A stretch of 64,000 nt of DNA from Prochlorococcus sp. AG-402-K10 (GTDB lineage: Bacteria > Cyanobacteriota > Cyanobacteriia > PCC-6307 > Cyanobiaceae), in NCBI GenBank assembly GCA_003216835.1, contig QCIF01000003.1:62001-126000 (forward strand), given 5' to 3'. Below, one piece after another: positions 54,047 through 63,877 of this stretch; position 1 is the first letter of the stretch; every line of letters begins with the position of its first letter. The notes under the pieces are model-generated. The model was not told the origin of the DNA. It searched no databases and worked only from the letters and a program-made list of their open reading frames with translations. The position numbers and the translations under genes are program-made.

Positions 54047-54325
54047 TTATTTACCAAAGCCTATAAATGAAATTACCCATTCAGGAAGGTTAAGATAGCT
54101 TAAAATCGCCACATCAAAATCATGTACTTTTGTTATTGATTTATCCAGAACCAACCATAATACAAAGGGCAAATTGAATATAATTTGTAATTGCCATTTA
54201 TAGGTTAATACTTTCCATATTTTAGTAAGTAGTATTTTTTTTGATTCATCTAAGTTTTCCCAATATTGGATAATTAAATTAAAAAGATTTTTAGGTTCTG
54301 TTTTTAATGATTCTGGGGTATTCAT
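54047..54325 (-). CDS. hypothetical membrane-associated protein, 92 residues
   Basis: Not recognised. A charged N-terminal half (LFNLIIQYWENLDESKK) and a hydrophobic segment LQIIFNLPFVLWLVLDKS point to one membrane helix, and the end has amphipathic YLNLPEWVISFIGFGK. The start ATG sits directly downstream of four AAAAAT hexamers in the leader, a sequence prone to slippage. It is 45 bp upstream of the ABC transporter gene, so perhaps co-transcribed with it. Confidence 0.6.
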   Translation of the reverse strand: MNTPESLKTEPKNLFNLIIQYWENLDESKKILLTKIWKVLTYKWQLQIIFNLPFVLWLVLDKSITKVHDFDVAILSYLNLPEWVISFIGFGK

Positions 54326-54347
54326 TTTTATTTTTATTTTTATTTTT
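54324..54347. repeat. (TTTTTA)4 hexanucleotide microsatellite at a start codon
   Basis: Four ATTTTT units on the + strand overlap the first base of the ATG of the gene at 54047-54325. On the coding strand this is the leader AAAAAT repeated before ATG. Confidence 0.8.
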
Positions 54348-54380
54348 ATTTATAGCTAATAAAATTTTTTTTCGAGACCT

Positions 54381-54722
54381 TTAGCCTGGAGGCCAATTCA
54401 TTTTTCTTCCGGAAATGAAGTGAATATGTAAATGGAAAACTGTTTGCCCAGATTCTTCTCCTGTATTAATAACTGTTCGCCAATTATTTAAATTTTTAGA
54501 CTTAGCTATTTTGCTGCCTACAAATAATAGATGACCTAATAAGTTTTTATCCTGTTCCACACACTCTAATAAACTTTGTATTGGTTTTTTAGGAATAACT
54601 AGAAAATGGACTGGAGCCTGAGCTGCAATATCATTAAATGCAATACAAAATTCATCTTCATGGAGTTTTTTGCAAGGAATATCTCCATTAATTATCTTTT
54701 GAAATATTGTTGTTTCGGTCAT
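54381..54722 (-). CDS. HIT family hydrolase (HinT-like)
   Basis: 113 residues; the C-terminal histidine triad FHLHIHFISGRKMNWPPG holds the catalytic histidines, and the N-terminal IFQKIINGDIPCKKLHEDE is typical of HinT. Members hydrolyse nucleoside phosphoramidates. It is 5 bp downstream of def, so likely in one transcript. Confidence 0.9.
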   Translation of the reverse strand: MTETTIFQKIINGDIPCKKLHEDEFCIAFNDIAAQAPVHFLVIPKKPIQSLLECVEQDKNLLGHLLFVGSKIAKSKNLNNWRTVINTGEESGQTVFHLHIHFISGRKMNWPPG

Positions 54723-54726
54723 TAAA

Positions 54727-55332
54727 TTAATTGATAGGAATCACATCTTTTTCGTGAAATCCTTCTTTTGTGAGCTCTTTATTTAAATCTTCTTTTGAAG
54801 TAACTCTATCAACAAATAATACGCCATTTAGATGGTCCATCTCATGTTGAATACATCTTGCAAGAAGTCCATCTGCTTTCATTTTGCGCGGCCTTCCCAT
54901 TTCATCTCTAAATTTCAATTTTATAGTAGATGGTCTTACTACGTTTAAGTAAACCCCTGGGATGCTAAGGCAACCTTCTTCGTATGAATTTAGAGTTGTG
55001 CCATAATCTGTAATTTCTGGATTTATTAAAATTAAAGGCTCCGCAGCTGAATCTTCAAAATTGACGTCAATGACAAGAAGCTCTTTATTAATGCCAATTT
55101 GGGGTGCAGCAAGTCCTATCCCTTTTGCGGCATACATGCTTTGAAGCATTTCTCTAGCTAAATTTCTAATGTCGTCGTCAACTTTACTGATTCTTTTAGA
55201 ATTTTGCCTTAAAACTTCATCACCAAGTGTATAAATTTCTAGTGATGGTTTTTCTGTCTGTTCTTTCGCAATTTTTTTCGAGTTGCCATTTGTTCTTGAC
55301 TTTTTTGCAAGTTGTGAAAAATGGTTTGCCAC
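54727..55332 (-). CDS. def: peptide deformylase
   Basis: Removes the formyl group from nascent N termini. 201 residues with the three metal/active-site motifs: GIGLAAPQIG, EEGCLSIPG (Cys ligand) and QHEMDHLNG (HExxH). The N-terminal 35 residues are a lysine/serine-rich extension. Divergent from the S9 peptidase gene. Confidence 0.96.
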   Translation of the reverse strand: MANHFSQLAKKSRTNGNSKKIAKEQTEKPSLEIYTLGDEVLRQNSKRISKVDDDIRNLAREMLQSMYAAKGIGLAAPQIGINKELLVIDVNFEDSAAEPLILINPEITDYGTTLNSYEEGCLSIPGVYLNVVRPSTIKLKFRDEMGRPRKMKADGLLARCIQHEMDHLNGVLFVDRVTSKEDLNKELTKEGFHEKDVIPIN

Positions 55333-55413
55333 GTTAAATCAAAAACTATCTACTGAGAAGTTAAACTATAAAAATATTAGCACTTTTAATTCACTTTCTA
55401 TATAGTTTCCTCA

Positions 55414-57339
55414 ATGAGTAATGTTGCTACACTAAAACTTGGAAAAGGAGAACGTAGAAATATAGCTTTTAAAGAGTTATCAATTATTGGGAATATTATT
55501 TTTTGGGTAGATGTTGTTCGTGATGACAAAAATTTAAATAATGCTATTTTTGCTAGACCATTTAATGATAAAGATGCTTGCCCCCAACAATTAACTGGAG
55601 ATGAATTTAATGTAAAAAGTAATTTTCATGGATATGGTGGTAAATCTTATCAATGCTTATACTTTAAAAATTTTTTTTATCTGATATGGATCGATCAGTT
55701 TTCAAAGGCAATATGGTTTCAGATTTTTGAAAGCATAAAATTAATAGATAGAAGTAAAAAAAAATATCTCGTTACATTTCAAGAAGCTAGGCAACTATCT
55801 AAACCTATAGATGGAAATTTTGATTCTTCATTTGTTATTACTGAAAAAAATATTTTGTATGGTATTTGTGAGATTAAAAATACAGATTATTTGTTTTCGT
55901 TAGATTTAAAAAAAACTAAACAAGATATTTATAAAATCAAAAAATTTGATAATTTTGCTGGAGATTTAGCTTCTAATATTTCAAATAACTTATTTTCTTG
56001 GGTAGAGTGGGATACTCCATATATGCCATGGGAAAAAAATGATCTTTTTTTTGCTGAAGTAGATAATGGGGAGATAAAAAGAATAAAAAAATTTGCCAAT
56101 TCAGTTATCAATGGGAATAGAAAAGTTTCTTTTTTTCAACCTTATTGGATCAGTGATAAAATCCTCGTATGTTCTGAAGATAGCTCTGGTTGGTGGAATT
56201 TATTATTTATTGATGTAAGTGAAATTCAAAATATTGTTATCAAGAAAAGAATAAAGAAAAATTTATTTGAATATGGTTCACCCCAATGGGTCGCTGGAAT
56301 AACTTTTTTTTCTGGGTCTCTCAAAAATTTATTTTGCTTGGCAAAAAAAGGAAATGCTTGGCTATTAGAGCAATATCAAGATCTTAAGTTTATACAAGAA
56401 ATTTATTTGCCATTTTCTTCAGTCAGTGAGTTTAGTGCTTTTGATAAAAAATTAGCTTTAAAAGGTTGTGGGTTTGATTTTTTGGGTAATTTACTTGAAA
56501 TTGATTTTGGAGAGAAAATTTCCTTAAATATTCTAAAGAAGGTATCGAATGAATCTATAGTGAATTGTTCAAAACCAGAATCTTTTTGGTTTAAAGGTTT
56601 TGATAATCAATCCACACATTCCTTTCTTTATAAGCCTTTAGTTGCAAGGCTTAATAAGCCGCCACTTTTGATTAGAGCTCATAGTGGCCCTACTGCAAAT
56701 TTCGATGGATCTTACAATCCTGAAGTGCAATATTGGGTAGCAAAAGGTTTTTTTGTTGCTGAAGTTAATTATGGCGGATCATCAGGTTTTGGAAGAGAGT
56801 ATAGGGAGAGATTAAATTGTAAATGGGGAATTGTTGATTCTTATGATTGCAAAGCATTAGTTCTTGAATTGGTGAGATTAGATTTAGTTGATAGTGAAAA
56901 TATTGTAATTTTTGGAAATAGTGCTGGTGGCTTAACTGCCCTTAATTCTTTATGTGAAGGGAATGTCTTCAAAGCTGCTATTTGCAAATATCCTGTAATT
57001 GATTTAGAGGATATGTATCTCAATACTCATAGATTTGAAAAAGATTATTTAAATTCTCTAGTAGGTAATTATGATCAATTTTTTAGGGAGTACAATACTA
57101 GATCACCAATAAATAAAATGAGTAATTTAAAAAAGCCAATATTATTATTTCATGGCAAAAAAGATTCAGTTATTTCATATAAACAAACATTAAAAGTTCA
57201 AGAAAAGTTGATTAAGAATAATCAACTTTCAGAAGTTGTTTTTTTTGAAAATGAGGGCCATGGGTTTAAATATATTGAAAATAAAAAAACAGTTATTCAA
57301 AAAACCGAAGATTTTTTAAATAAAGTTTTAAAGATTTAA
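55414..57339 (+). CDS. prolyl oligopeptidase (S9) family peptidase
   Basis: 641 residues: an N-terminal beta-propeller-like region (about 1-390) and a C-terminal alpha/beta hydrolase. The nucleophile is in IFGNSAGGLTAL (GxSxGG), the acid follows in LFHGKKDSVI, and the histidine is in NEGHGFKY. No signal peptide, so cytoplasmic. It probably degrades short peptides or acyl-peptides. It overlaps the 3' end of sufS by 4 bp, convergently. Confidence 0.88.
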   Translation: MSNVATLKLGKGERRNIAFKELSIIGNIIFWVDVVRDDKNLNNAIFARPFNDKDACPQQLTGDEFNVKSNFHGYGGKSYQCLYFKNFFYLIWIDQFSKAIWFQIFESIKLIDRSKKKYLVTFQEARQLSKPIDGNFDSSFVITEKNILYGICEIKNTDYLFSLDLKKTKQDIYKIKKFDNFAGDLASNISNNLFSWVEWDTPYMPWEKNDLFFAEVDNGEIKRIKKFANSVINGNRKVSFFQPYWISDKILVCSEDSSGWWNLLFIDVSEIQNIVIKKRIKKNLFEYGSPQWVAGITFFSGSLKNLFCLAKKGNAWLLEQYQDLKFIQEIYLPFSSVSEFSAFDKKLALKGCGFDFLGNLLEIDFGEKISLNILKKVSNESIVNCSKPESFWFKGFDNQSTHSFLYKPLVARLNKPPLLIRAHSGPTANFDGSYNPEVQYWVAKGFFVAEVNYGGSSGFGREYRERLNCKWGIVDSYDCKALVLELVRLDLVDSENIVIFGNSAGGLTALNSLCEGNVFKAAICKYPVIDLEDMYLNTHRFEKDYLNSLVGNYDQFFREYNTRSPINKMSNLKKPILLFHGKKDSVISYKQTLKVQEKLIKNNQLSEVVFFENEGHGFKYIENKKTVIQKTEDFLNKVLKI

Positions 57340-58589
57340 GAATTTATTTTTAGAAAATTAATAGTTTCTTTTAATTTGTCTATAAATCTATCAATATCAT
57401 CTTTGTTGGTTGTGAAGTTCATACTAATTCTTGCTGTTGAATTAATTCCGAGGTGTCTATGAAGAGGTTGACAACAATGATGTCCGCTTCTTATACAGAT
57501 TCCTTTTGAATCAAGAATTTCAGCTATATCGTTAGAATGTATTTTTTTGACATAGAAAGTAGCTAGTGATGCCCTTTTTGTATCTATCTCGGGAGGTGGA
57601 CCAATAATTTCAATATCCTCTATTTCATTTAATTTTTCAAATAAGTATTTTGTAATAGTCTTTTCATATTGATGGATATTATCTAATCCAACATTCTTTA
57701 TATAATTTATAGCTTCTGCAAGCCCTATCGCTTCTGCAATGGCTGGAGTTCCTGCTTCGAATTTATGAGGAAGTTCTGCCCAAGTACTACTTTCTTCAAA
57801 AACATCTTGAATCATTTCGCCTCCACCAAACAATGGAGGGATTTTTTCTAATATTTCTTTTTTGGACCAAAGGAAACCTATTCCTGTTGGACCACATAAT
57901 TTATGACCTGAACCTGCTAAAAAATCTATGCCTAGATCAATAACATCGATCTTTTGATGAGCTAAACTCTGACATGCATCGAGAAGAACTAAAGAACCTT
58001 TTTGCTTTGCTAAGTTAGTTATTTCTTTGATTGGATTACAGCAACCTAAAGTGTTACTTATGTGTACAAGGCTCACTAACTTTGTTTTGGATGTTAATTT
58101 AGATTTGAAATCATTAATATCTAATTTCCCATTTTTATCTATTCCAATAAATTTCAGTCGACATTTGTTTTTTGCAGCAACCATTTGCCAAGGAACAATG
58201 TTACTATGATGCTCCATAATGGATAAAATAATTTCATCATTTTCTTGTAATGTAAATTCTCCCCATGATCTTGCTGCTAAATTTATAGCTTCAGTTGCGT
58301 TTCTAGTAAAAATAATTTCTTTAGATGAATTGGCATTTAAATATTTACTAATTACAGACCTCGAATTTTCAAATTCTTCTGTTGCTTTTGCGCTTAATTG
58401 GTGGGCGCCTCTATGAACATTTGCATTGAAGTTTCTATAATATTCATCAATTTTCTTAAGTACTTGTATAGGTTTTTGTGTAGTCGCAGCATGATCTAGA
58501 TAAATAATTTTGTTATTGCTTTTACAATTGTTTTCTAATAGAGGAAAATCTTTTTTTGAAACTTCAGGTAAATTTTGAATCGCGTCCAT
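57336..58589 (-). CDS. sufS: SufS-type cysteine desulfurase
   Basis: 417 residues of the group II desulfurases. The PLP lysine is in FLAGSGHKLCGPTGIGFLW, and the active cysteine in ICIRSGHHCCQPLHRHLG. N-terminal YLDHAATTQKP is characteristic. It releases sulfur from cysteine for Fe-S assembly. It is last in the suf operon and overlaps the sufD stop by one base (TAATG). Confidence 0.95.
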   Translation of the reverse strand: MDAIQNLPEVSKKDFPLLENNCKSNNKIIYLDHAATTQKPIQVLKKIDEYYRNFNANVHRGAHQLSAKATEEFENSRSVISKYLNANSSKEIIFTRNATEAINLAARSWGEFTLQENDEIILSIMEHHSNIVPWQMVAAKNKCRLKFIGIDKNGKLDINDFKSKLTSKTKLVSLVHISNTLGCCNPIKEITNLAKQKGSLVLLDACQSLAHQKIDVIDLGIDFLAGSGHKLCGPTGIGFLWSKKEILEKIPPLFGGGEMIQDVFEESSTWAELPHKFEAGTPAIAEAIGLAEAINYIKNVGLDNIHQYEKTITKYLFEKLNEIEDIEIIGPPPEIDTKRASLATFYVKKIHSNDIAEILDSKGICIRSGHHCCQPLHRHLGINSTARISMNFTTNKDDIDRFIDKLKETINFLKINS

Positions 58590-59806
58590 TAATCCTGTTT
58601 TAAAAGTTTATTAAGTAAATCCCATCTACCTTTTGGAACGGGAATAAAAGAAATTATTTCTTTAAAGAAGGAACCTAATTGTAGCTTACTGGCTTCTGCT
58701 AGTGTGAGGCCTCTTGATCTCATATAAAAAAGTTCTTCTTCGTTTAATTGTGAAATTGTGGCTCCATGTTTGCATTTTACATCGTCAGCAATTATTTCTA
58801 GCTGGGGTTTTGTATCTATTTGTGCATGATTTGATAAAAGTAGATTTCTGCTTAATTGAGAAGCATCAGTTTTTTGGGCTATTTTCGGAACGATTATTGA
58901 ACCTTCAAAGATTGCATGTGATCTATCATCTGCTAATGATTTGTTGATTTGATCTAAAAAACCATTGGGCCCATTAAATTCTATTTTTGTATAAGTTGCT
59001 ATTTGTTCATCATTTTTTGTTATTTGCATGCCTTTGATATTTGTTTTGGCATTACCTAATGATTGTTTTATGCGAATTTCAAATCTTGCATAATTGAATT
59101 TAAAATGTAGTGATCCTAAGTTGTATTCACTATTTTGTTTTTGAATAACATTTAGAGAATTTAATAGATTGGATTTATTTTCTCCATAGGCAACCATGCC
59201 ATGGTTGACAGAACTATTTGCCTCTAAACAGAAGTAGGTTGATTGAGATAGTGAAGAGTTTTCTGTTCCGAGATTAATTTGTAATAAGTCGAGATTGCAA
59301 TTTTTTTCGATGATTAATATTAATGTTTTTGCATTAATAGAATTATGTGTTGCATGACTTAGGATTTCAAGAGGAGGAATTTTTTTGCCTTTTATTCTTA
59401 AACCTAAGATATTTTGTTCAAAACTTAAACAGAGATTTAAGAGTTCGCTCCAATTTTCGTTTTGATCAAATGAAGAAACATTTTGTTTAATATACGTTAT
59501 TAATTCTTCATTATTTAATTCATTTATAGAATAATTTTCGCTGTTTATGTTTATTTGACTATTCTCACCAATTATTAATCTAATGATATTTTGAGAATTA
59601 TTTTGATAAGGGAATTCAAAATTAGTACTGCTGCCATTTAGTGAAAAATCTAAAAACTTTAAAAATTTTGATTTATTTGAAAGCCTCCATAACTCACTTT
59701 TGAGATTTGGTAGAGGGTTTGATTGTAATTTCTCAAGACAAATTTTTTGTATCTCTGTTGGATTACTAAGTAGCTTATTTGTTTTTATCTTTTCAATAAT
59801 TTGCAT
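58589..59806 (-). CDS. sufD: Fe-S cluster assembly scaffold protein SufD
   Basis: About 405 residues from the ATG at 59806 (MQIIEKIKTNKLLSN), 4 bp downstream of sufC; the longer open frame overlapping sufC is rejected. Shares the SufB/D beta-helix C terminus, with DDVKCKHGATISQLNEEELFYMRSRGL, where the histidine of the SufBCD cluster site is expected. It forms the SufBC2D scaffold. Confidence 0.94.
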   Translation of the reverse strand: MQIIEKIKTNKLLSNPTEIQKICLEKLQSNPLPNLKSELWRLSNKSKFLKFLDFSLNGSSTNFEFPYQNNSQNIIRLIIGENSQININSENYSINELNNEELITYIKQNVSSFDQNENWSELLNLCLSFEQNILGLRIKGKKIPPLEILSHATHNSINAKTLILIIEKNCNLDLLQINLGTENSSLSQSTYFCLEANSSVNHGMVAYGENKSNLLNSLNVIQKQNSEYNLGSLHFKFNYARFEIRIKQSLGNAKTNIKGMQITKNDEQIATYTKIEFNGPNGFLDQINKSLADDRSHAIFEGSIIVPKIAQKTDASQLSRNLLLSNHAQIDTKPQLEIIADDVKCKHGATISQLNEEELFYMRSRGLTLAEASKLQLGSFFKEIISFIPVPKGRWDLLNKLLKQD

Positions 59807-59810
59807 TGGT

Positions 59811-60596
59811 TTAGTTTTCTTTTTCAAAGTTATCAGTCCATTCATAGCCATTTTTTTCAAGTTCAAGAGCAAGGTCGCTTCCGCCAGTTTTTATAATTTG
59901 ACCATCTGACATGACGTGTACATAGTCAGGTTTTATCTCGTTCAATAATCTTTGATAGTGAGTAATTAAAATGATTCCCATCTTATTATTAGATATTTTC
60001 TTAATTCCTGAAGCAACTATTCTAAGAGCATCAATGTCTAAACCTGAATCGGTTTCATCTAAAATTGCAATTGAGGGATCTAGTAATGCCATTTGAAGTA
60101 TTTCATTTCTTTTCTTTTCACCTCCAGAAAAACCTTGATTTACACTTCTTGATAAGAATGCCGAATCCATTTTTACTAGTTCTAATTTTTCTTTAACTAA
60201 ATCTTCAAAATCGAAAGTATCTAATTCTTCTTGTTTAAGAAATTTTCTTCTAGCGTTTGTTGAAACACGAAGAAACTCAAGATTACTTACTCCCGGTATT
60301 TCTATTGGATATTGGAAACCAAGAAAAATTCCTGATTGAGCTCTTTCTTCGGGTTCTAAAGAGTTTACATTTTTTTCTAAAAAATTTATCTCACCTTTAG
60401 TAATATTGTATGAGGGATGTCCTGCGATAATTTTTGAGAGAGTACTTTTTCCACATCCATTCCTACCCATAATTGCATGGATCTCACCAGGATATACTTT
60501 TATAGAAACGCCTTTTAAAATTGGTAGATTATCCGTAGAAGCAAAGAGATTATTAACTTCTAATATTGGTGCTGATTCTTTCAGTTTAGTTTGCAT
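59811..60596 (-). CDS. sufC: Fe-S cluster assembly ATPase SufC
   Basis: 261 residues. Walker [22 protein letters not shown], signature [16 protein letters not shown], and Walker [19 protein letters not shown]. This is a soluble ABC ATPase that drives conformational change in SufBD. Its start is 20 bp after the sufB stop. Confidence 0.96.
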   Translation of the reverse strand: MQTKLKESAPILEVNNLFASTDNLPILKGVSIKVYPGEIHAIMGRNGCGKSTLSKIIAGHPSYNITKGEINFLEKNVNSLEPEERAQSGIFLGFQYPIEIPGVSNLEFLRVSTNARRKFLKQEELDTFDFEDLVKEKLELVKMDSAFLSRSVNQGFSGGEKKRNEILQMALLDPSIAILDETDSGLDIDALRIVASGIKKISNNKMGIILITHYQRLLNEIKPDYVHVMSDGQIIKTGGSDLALELEKNGYEWTDNFEKEN

Positions 60597-60616
60597 CTCA
60601 CTTACAAATTCGTTAA

Positions 60617-62059
60617 TTAACCTACTGATCCCTCAAGTTTAAGAGCGAGGAGCTTGTCTGCTTCAGCTGCAAATTCCATAGGTAATTGATTAAATACATC
60701 TCTGCAGAAACCACTTACCATCATAGAAACAGCTTCTTCAAATTCTATACCTCTGCTTTGTAGATAAAAAAGTTGGTCTTCAGAGATTCTACATGTGCTT
60801 GCTTCATGTTCAATTTCAGAATTTTGTTGTTGAGATGTTATGTAAGGGAATGTATTCGCTGATGCTTGATCACCTATTAACATTGAATCACACTGGCTGT
60901 AATTTTTTGCTCCAATCGCTTTTGTCCCCATTTTAACCAGACCTCTGTAGCTATTTTTCGACTTACCGGCACTTATCCCTTTACTAACTATGGTTGATTT
61001 GGTTTTGGGTCCAATATGAATCATTTTTGTGCCTGTATCAGCTTGTTGGAGGTTATTTGTAAGTGCTACTGAATAAAATTCCCCTATAGATTCTTCTCCT
61101 AAAAGCAAACAACTAGGGTATTTCCATGTGATTGCAGAACCAGTCTCAACCTGAGACCAGCTGATTTTACTCCTATTGCCTAAGCATTTTCCTCTTTTGG
61201 TTACGAAATTGAAAATTCCACCTATGCCTTCTTCATTGCCTGCATACCAATTCTGGACTGTTGAATATTTAATTGAAGCATCATCTAAAGCAATGAGTTC
61301 AACTACTGCCGCATGCAGCGTATTTGTATCGAACATTGGTGCTGTGCAACCTTCTAAATAACTAACTGAACTTGATTCTTCAGCTATTATTAGTGTTCTT
61401 TCAAATTGGCCAGAATCTCCACTATTAATTCTGAAGTAGGAAGATAGATCCATAGGACAAGTCACGCCTTTGGGAATATAAACAAAGGAACCATCACTAA
61501 AAACAGCTGAATTGAGAGCTGCAAAATAATTATCAGTAGCTGGAACCACGGAGCCTAAATATTTTTCTATCAAATCTGAATGATTTTTTACTGCTTCACT
61601 TATAGAGCAAAATATAACTCCATGTTCAGCAAGTTCTTCTCTAAATGTAGTCGCAATAGAAACGCTATCAAAAACTGCGTCTACGGCAACATTTGTTAGT
61701 TTCTTTTGTTCAGTGAGAGGTATACCTAATTTGTCAAACGTTTCCAGCAGTTTGGGATCAACTTGATCCAAACTAGAAATTTTTTCTTTTTGCTTGGGAG
61801 CAGAATAATAAATTATATCTTGATAATTGATTTCGTCATATCCTAATTCTGCCCAGTTAGGTTCTTTCATTTGTTGCCATTTCTTAAAGGCATTTAATCT
61901 AAAATTAAGAAGGTATTCTGGCTCTTCTTTTTTGCTTGAAATGAGGCGGATAATATCTTCATTCAATCCTTTAGAAATTTTCTCAGTTTCAATATCTGTA
62001 ACAAAACCATATTTGTAAGGTTCTTTTACTACATCTTTAACTAGATTTTCGTTAACCAT
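60617..62059 (-). CDS. sufB: Fe-S cluster assembly scaffold protein SufB
   Basis: 480 residues from the ATG at 62059 ([15 protein letters not shown]), preceded by GGAAAAA; the open frame to 62086 adds nine non-family residues. Typical blocks include [20 protein letters not shown] and the core [18 protein letters not shown] segment ([14 protein letters not shown]), with cysteines in the C-terminal [20 protein letters not shown]. First gene of sufBCDS; divergent from the gene at 62155. Confidence 0.95.
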   Translation of the reverse strand: MVNENLVKDVVKEPYKYGFVTDIETEKISKGLNEDIIRLISSKKEEPEYLLNFRLNAFKKWQQMKEPNWAELGYDEINYQDIIYYSAPKQKEKISSLDQVDPKLLETFDKLGIPLTEQKKLTNVAVDAVFDSVSIATTFREELAEHGVIFCSISEAVKNHSDLIEKYLGSVVPATDNYFAALNSAVFSDGSFVYIPKGVTCPMDLSSYFRINSGDSGQFERTLIIAEESSSVSYLEGCTAPMFDTNTLHAAVVELIALDDASIKYSTVQNWYAGNEEGIGGIFNFVTKRGKCLGNRSKISWSQVETGSAITWKYPSCLLLGEESIGEFYSVALTNNLQQADTGTKMIHIGPKTKSTIVSKGISAGKSKNSYRGLVKMGTKAIGAKNYSQCDSMLIGDQASANTFPYITSQQQNSEIEHEASTCRISEDQLFYLQSRGIEFEEAVSMMVSGFCRDVFNQLPMEFAAEADKLLALKLEGSVG

Positions 62060-62154
62060 TTTTTCCAAAGGTGAACCTATATACAATTAGGTTTGTATAC
62101 TCTACCCAAAGATACCCCTAAATAAAGAGTTTTTTTTATTAAAAGTAAAAATAA

Positions 62155-62526
62155 ATGTCTTCTCCACTTGATCCATTATCTAATTCTCTAACTCTGCAAA
62201 CCATTCAAAGCATTGAAAAACTAAATTTACCAATAATGCAGAAACATCACTTAAGGATACTTGTGCATTGCCTTGCAATTTTGAATTCTATATCTAGCGA
62301 TAATAGTTTTTTCTCAGATCAGGAAAATCTTCTAAGACAATGGTGTAATAATGAATCTCGAAAATTTAATGATCCAAAATTTAGTGATCTTCTTTATGAA
62401 CAATTAGCATTAACTGCAAAAAAGTTGAATCTTTTTTCTCAAAAGATAGGCAAGGATATCAAAGATCTAGATATAGAGGATTTAGTGATTTTAGTGGAAG
62501 AAGGCACAGAAGCCCACCTTAATTGA
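62155..62526 (+). CDS. hypothetical protein divergent from the suf operon
   Basis: 123 residues, all-helical in appearance, acidic near the end. Two cysteines (LVHCLAIL and RQWCNNES) could be ligands, but no CxxC or ArsR/DeoR helix-turn-helix is evident, so it is not an obvious SufR, the repressor found divergent from suf in many other cyanobacteria. The location on the other side of the suf promoter region invites a regulatory hypothesis, which the sequence neither confirms nor excludes. Confidence 0.62.
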   Translation: MSSPLDPLSNSLTLQTIQSIEKLNLPIMQKHHLRILVHCLAILNSISSDNSFFSDQENLLRQWCNNESRKFNDPKFSDLLYEQLALTAKKLNLFSQKIGKDIKDLDIEDLVILVEEGTEAHLN

Positions 62527-62666
62527 TCCCGAAGAAAAGATATATTTTTGTTGAGTCCATGACAAATGCAGGTAATAAAATTTAAAAGAAAAGAAAATTA
62601 ATTTAAATTTTGCTTATTTCCAAAATTTATTAAACCTTAGTTATACCAATGATTTTTGAGTAAAAT

Positions 62667-62706
62667 CTTAAACTTATTTAAGTTTAAGTAGTCAGAGGAT
62701 GCTGAC
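62667..62706 (+). promoter_or_regulatory. structured 5' leader: two adjacent hairpins upstream of the DUF4912 gene
   Basis: CTTAAACTT (62667-62675) and AAGTTTAAG (62680-62688) form a perfect 9-bp hairpin with a 4-nt loop. GTCAG/CTGAC (62691-62695 with 62702-62706) form a second stem with a 6-nt loop. They lie 75-110 bp before the start, so they may be an operator palindrome or RNA structure. There is no U-run, so termination is unlikely. Confidence 0.45.
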
Positions 62707-62779
62707 GACAAGCTTGAAAGACACACAAATACATAAAAAAGCGAACATACTGATCCCAAACTAAAACGGAGATTTTAAA

Positions 62780-63865
62780 GTGGCTGATGGGATCATGAAT
62801 AAAGATCAATTGCTTTCACTTACCCTCAGACAATTACGTCAAGAAGCAAGTAAATTATCAGTTCCTTTATATAGTCGGAAAACAAAGGTAGTTTTAGTTG
62901 ATTTAATACTCAAATATCAAAAAAAAGGTTCTGTAGTAAATAAAAAAGTAGTTAGTAAATCTACTTCTTTAAGTTCTAGTGAAGCTAAGTCTTCAAATAG
63001 TTCTGAAGAAGTTCTAACAAAAGTGGTTTTCTTGCCTCGAGATCCAGACTGGGCTTATGTTTTTTGGCAAATATCTGAAATTGATAGAGAAAAAGCACAA
63101 TCTCTAGGTGCAAATAAATTATGTTTACGTTTATATGATGCTTCTGGTTCTGATGGCAGTAACTTAAATCAAGGTACTTTAAGAGAGATTACAGTTGATA
63201 GTCATAGTACTGAGTGGTATTTACCAATTCCTCTTTCAAATAGGGACTATAAAGTTGAATTAGGATATAAATATGGTTTCAATTGGATGTCACTAGCTTT
63301 TTCTTCAGTAAGTCATGTGCCTGGATCGAATCCTTCTGAGCAAATTTTAGATAAGTTCGTACCCTTTAATTTAGATTCTACTTCTGACAATATCCCGGAT
63401 ATTTCAAATCCACAGGAGCAGGAAGTTAATGGTCTTCATGAAAGGTTATATCAAGCAGCAACAAACATCTCTGTAAGGAGAAAAGTTGGCTCTGAAGAAT
63501 TTATGGAAAACATGAATTCGAATGTTACAGATTCTGGCGCAGGTAAATGGTCGTCAGGCTTAAACGATTCTGGAATTGGAATAGTCAAAAATAGATCTTT
63601 TTGGATGGTTGCAGATGCCGAATTAATCGTATATGGTGCGACTGAACCATCTGCAAAATTAACAATTGGTGGTGAAGACGTTCCACTTGCTGCCGACGGA
63701 ACTTTTAGAATTCAAGTCCCCTTTAGAGATGGGTCTCAAAACTATGATATTAAGGCTGTTGATTCATCTGGCCAGCAAGAAAGAACTATTTCTATGAAAT
63801 TTGATAGATTCACTCCACTTGACGATACTAATGACAAAAATAAATCTCAGAAAGAATGGTTTTAA
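62780..63865 (+). CDS. DUF4912 protein with N-terminal Rho-N/SAP-like motif
   Basis: 361 residues. Residues 10-45 (LTLRQLRQEASKLSVPLYSR then KTKVVLVDLI) form a Rho-N/SAP-like helical nucleic-acid-binding motif. The DUF4912 core begins VFLPRDPDWAYVFWQIS at about residue 82. The C-terminal part has a Big-like beta segment AELIVYGATEPSAKLTIGGE. The start is GTG at 62780 with GGAG 12 bp upstream; ATG at 62795 is an alternative. Function unknown; nucleic-acid association is inferred from the N-terminal motif. Confidence 0.78.
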   Translation: MADGIMNKDQLLSLTLRQLRQEASKLSVPLYSRKTKVVLVDLILKYQKKGSVVNKKVVSKSTSLSSSEAKSSNSSEEVLTKVVFLPRDPDWAYVFWQISEIDREKAQSLGANKLCLRLYDASGSDGSNLNQGTLREITVDSHSTEWYLPIPLSNRDYKVELGYKYGFNWMSLAFSSVSHVPGSNPSEQILDKFVPFNLDSTSDNIPDISNPQEQEVNGLHERLYQAATNISVRRKVGSEEFMENMNSNVTDSGAGKWSSGLNDSGIGIVKNRSFWMVADAELIVYGATEPSAKLTIGGEDVPLAADGTFRIQVPFRDGSQNYDIKAVDSSGQQERTISMKFDRFTPLDDTNDKNKSQKEWF

Positions 63866-63877
63866 AAAAATAAATTA

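Noticed and set aside
59807..59872. Longer SufD start overlapping sufC
   Set aside because: The residues are basic and not family-like; the ATG at 59806 fits the operon spacing.
62155..62526. SufR repressor
   Set aside because: About half the usual length and without the helix-turn-helix and four-cysteine cluster expected for SufR.
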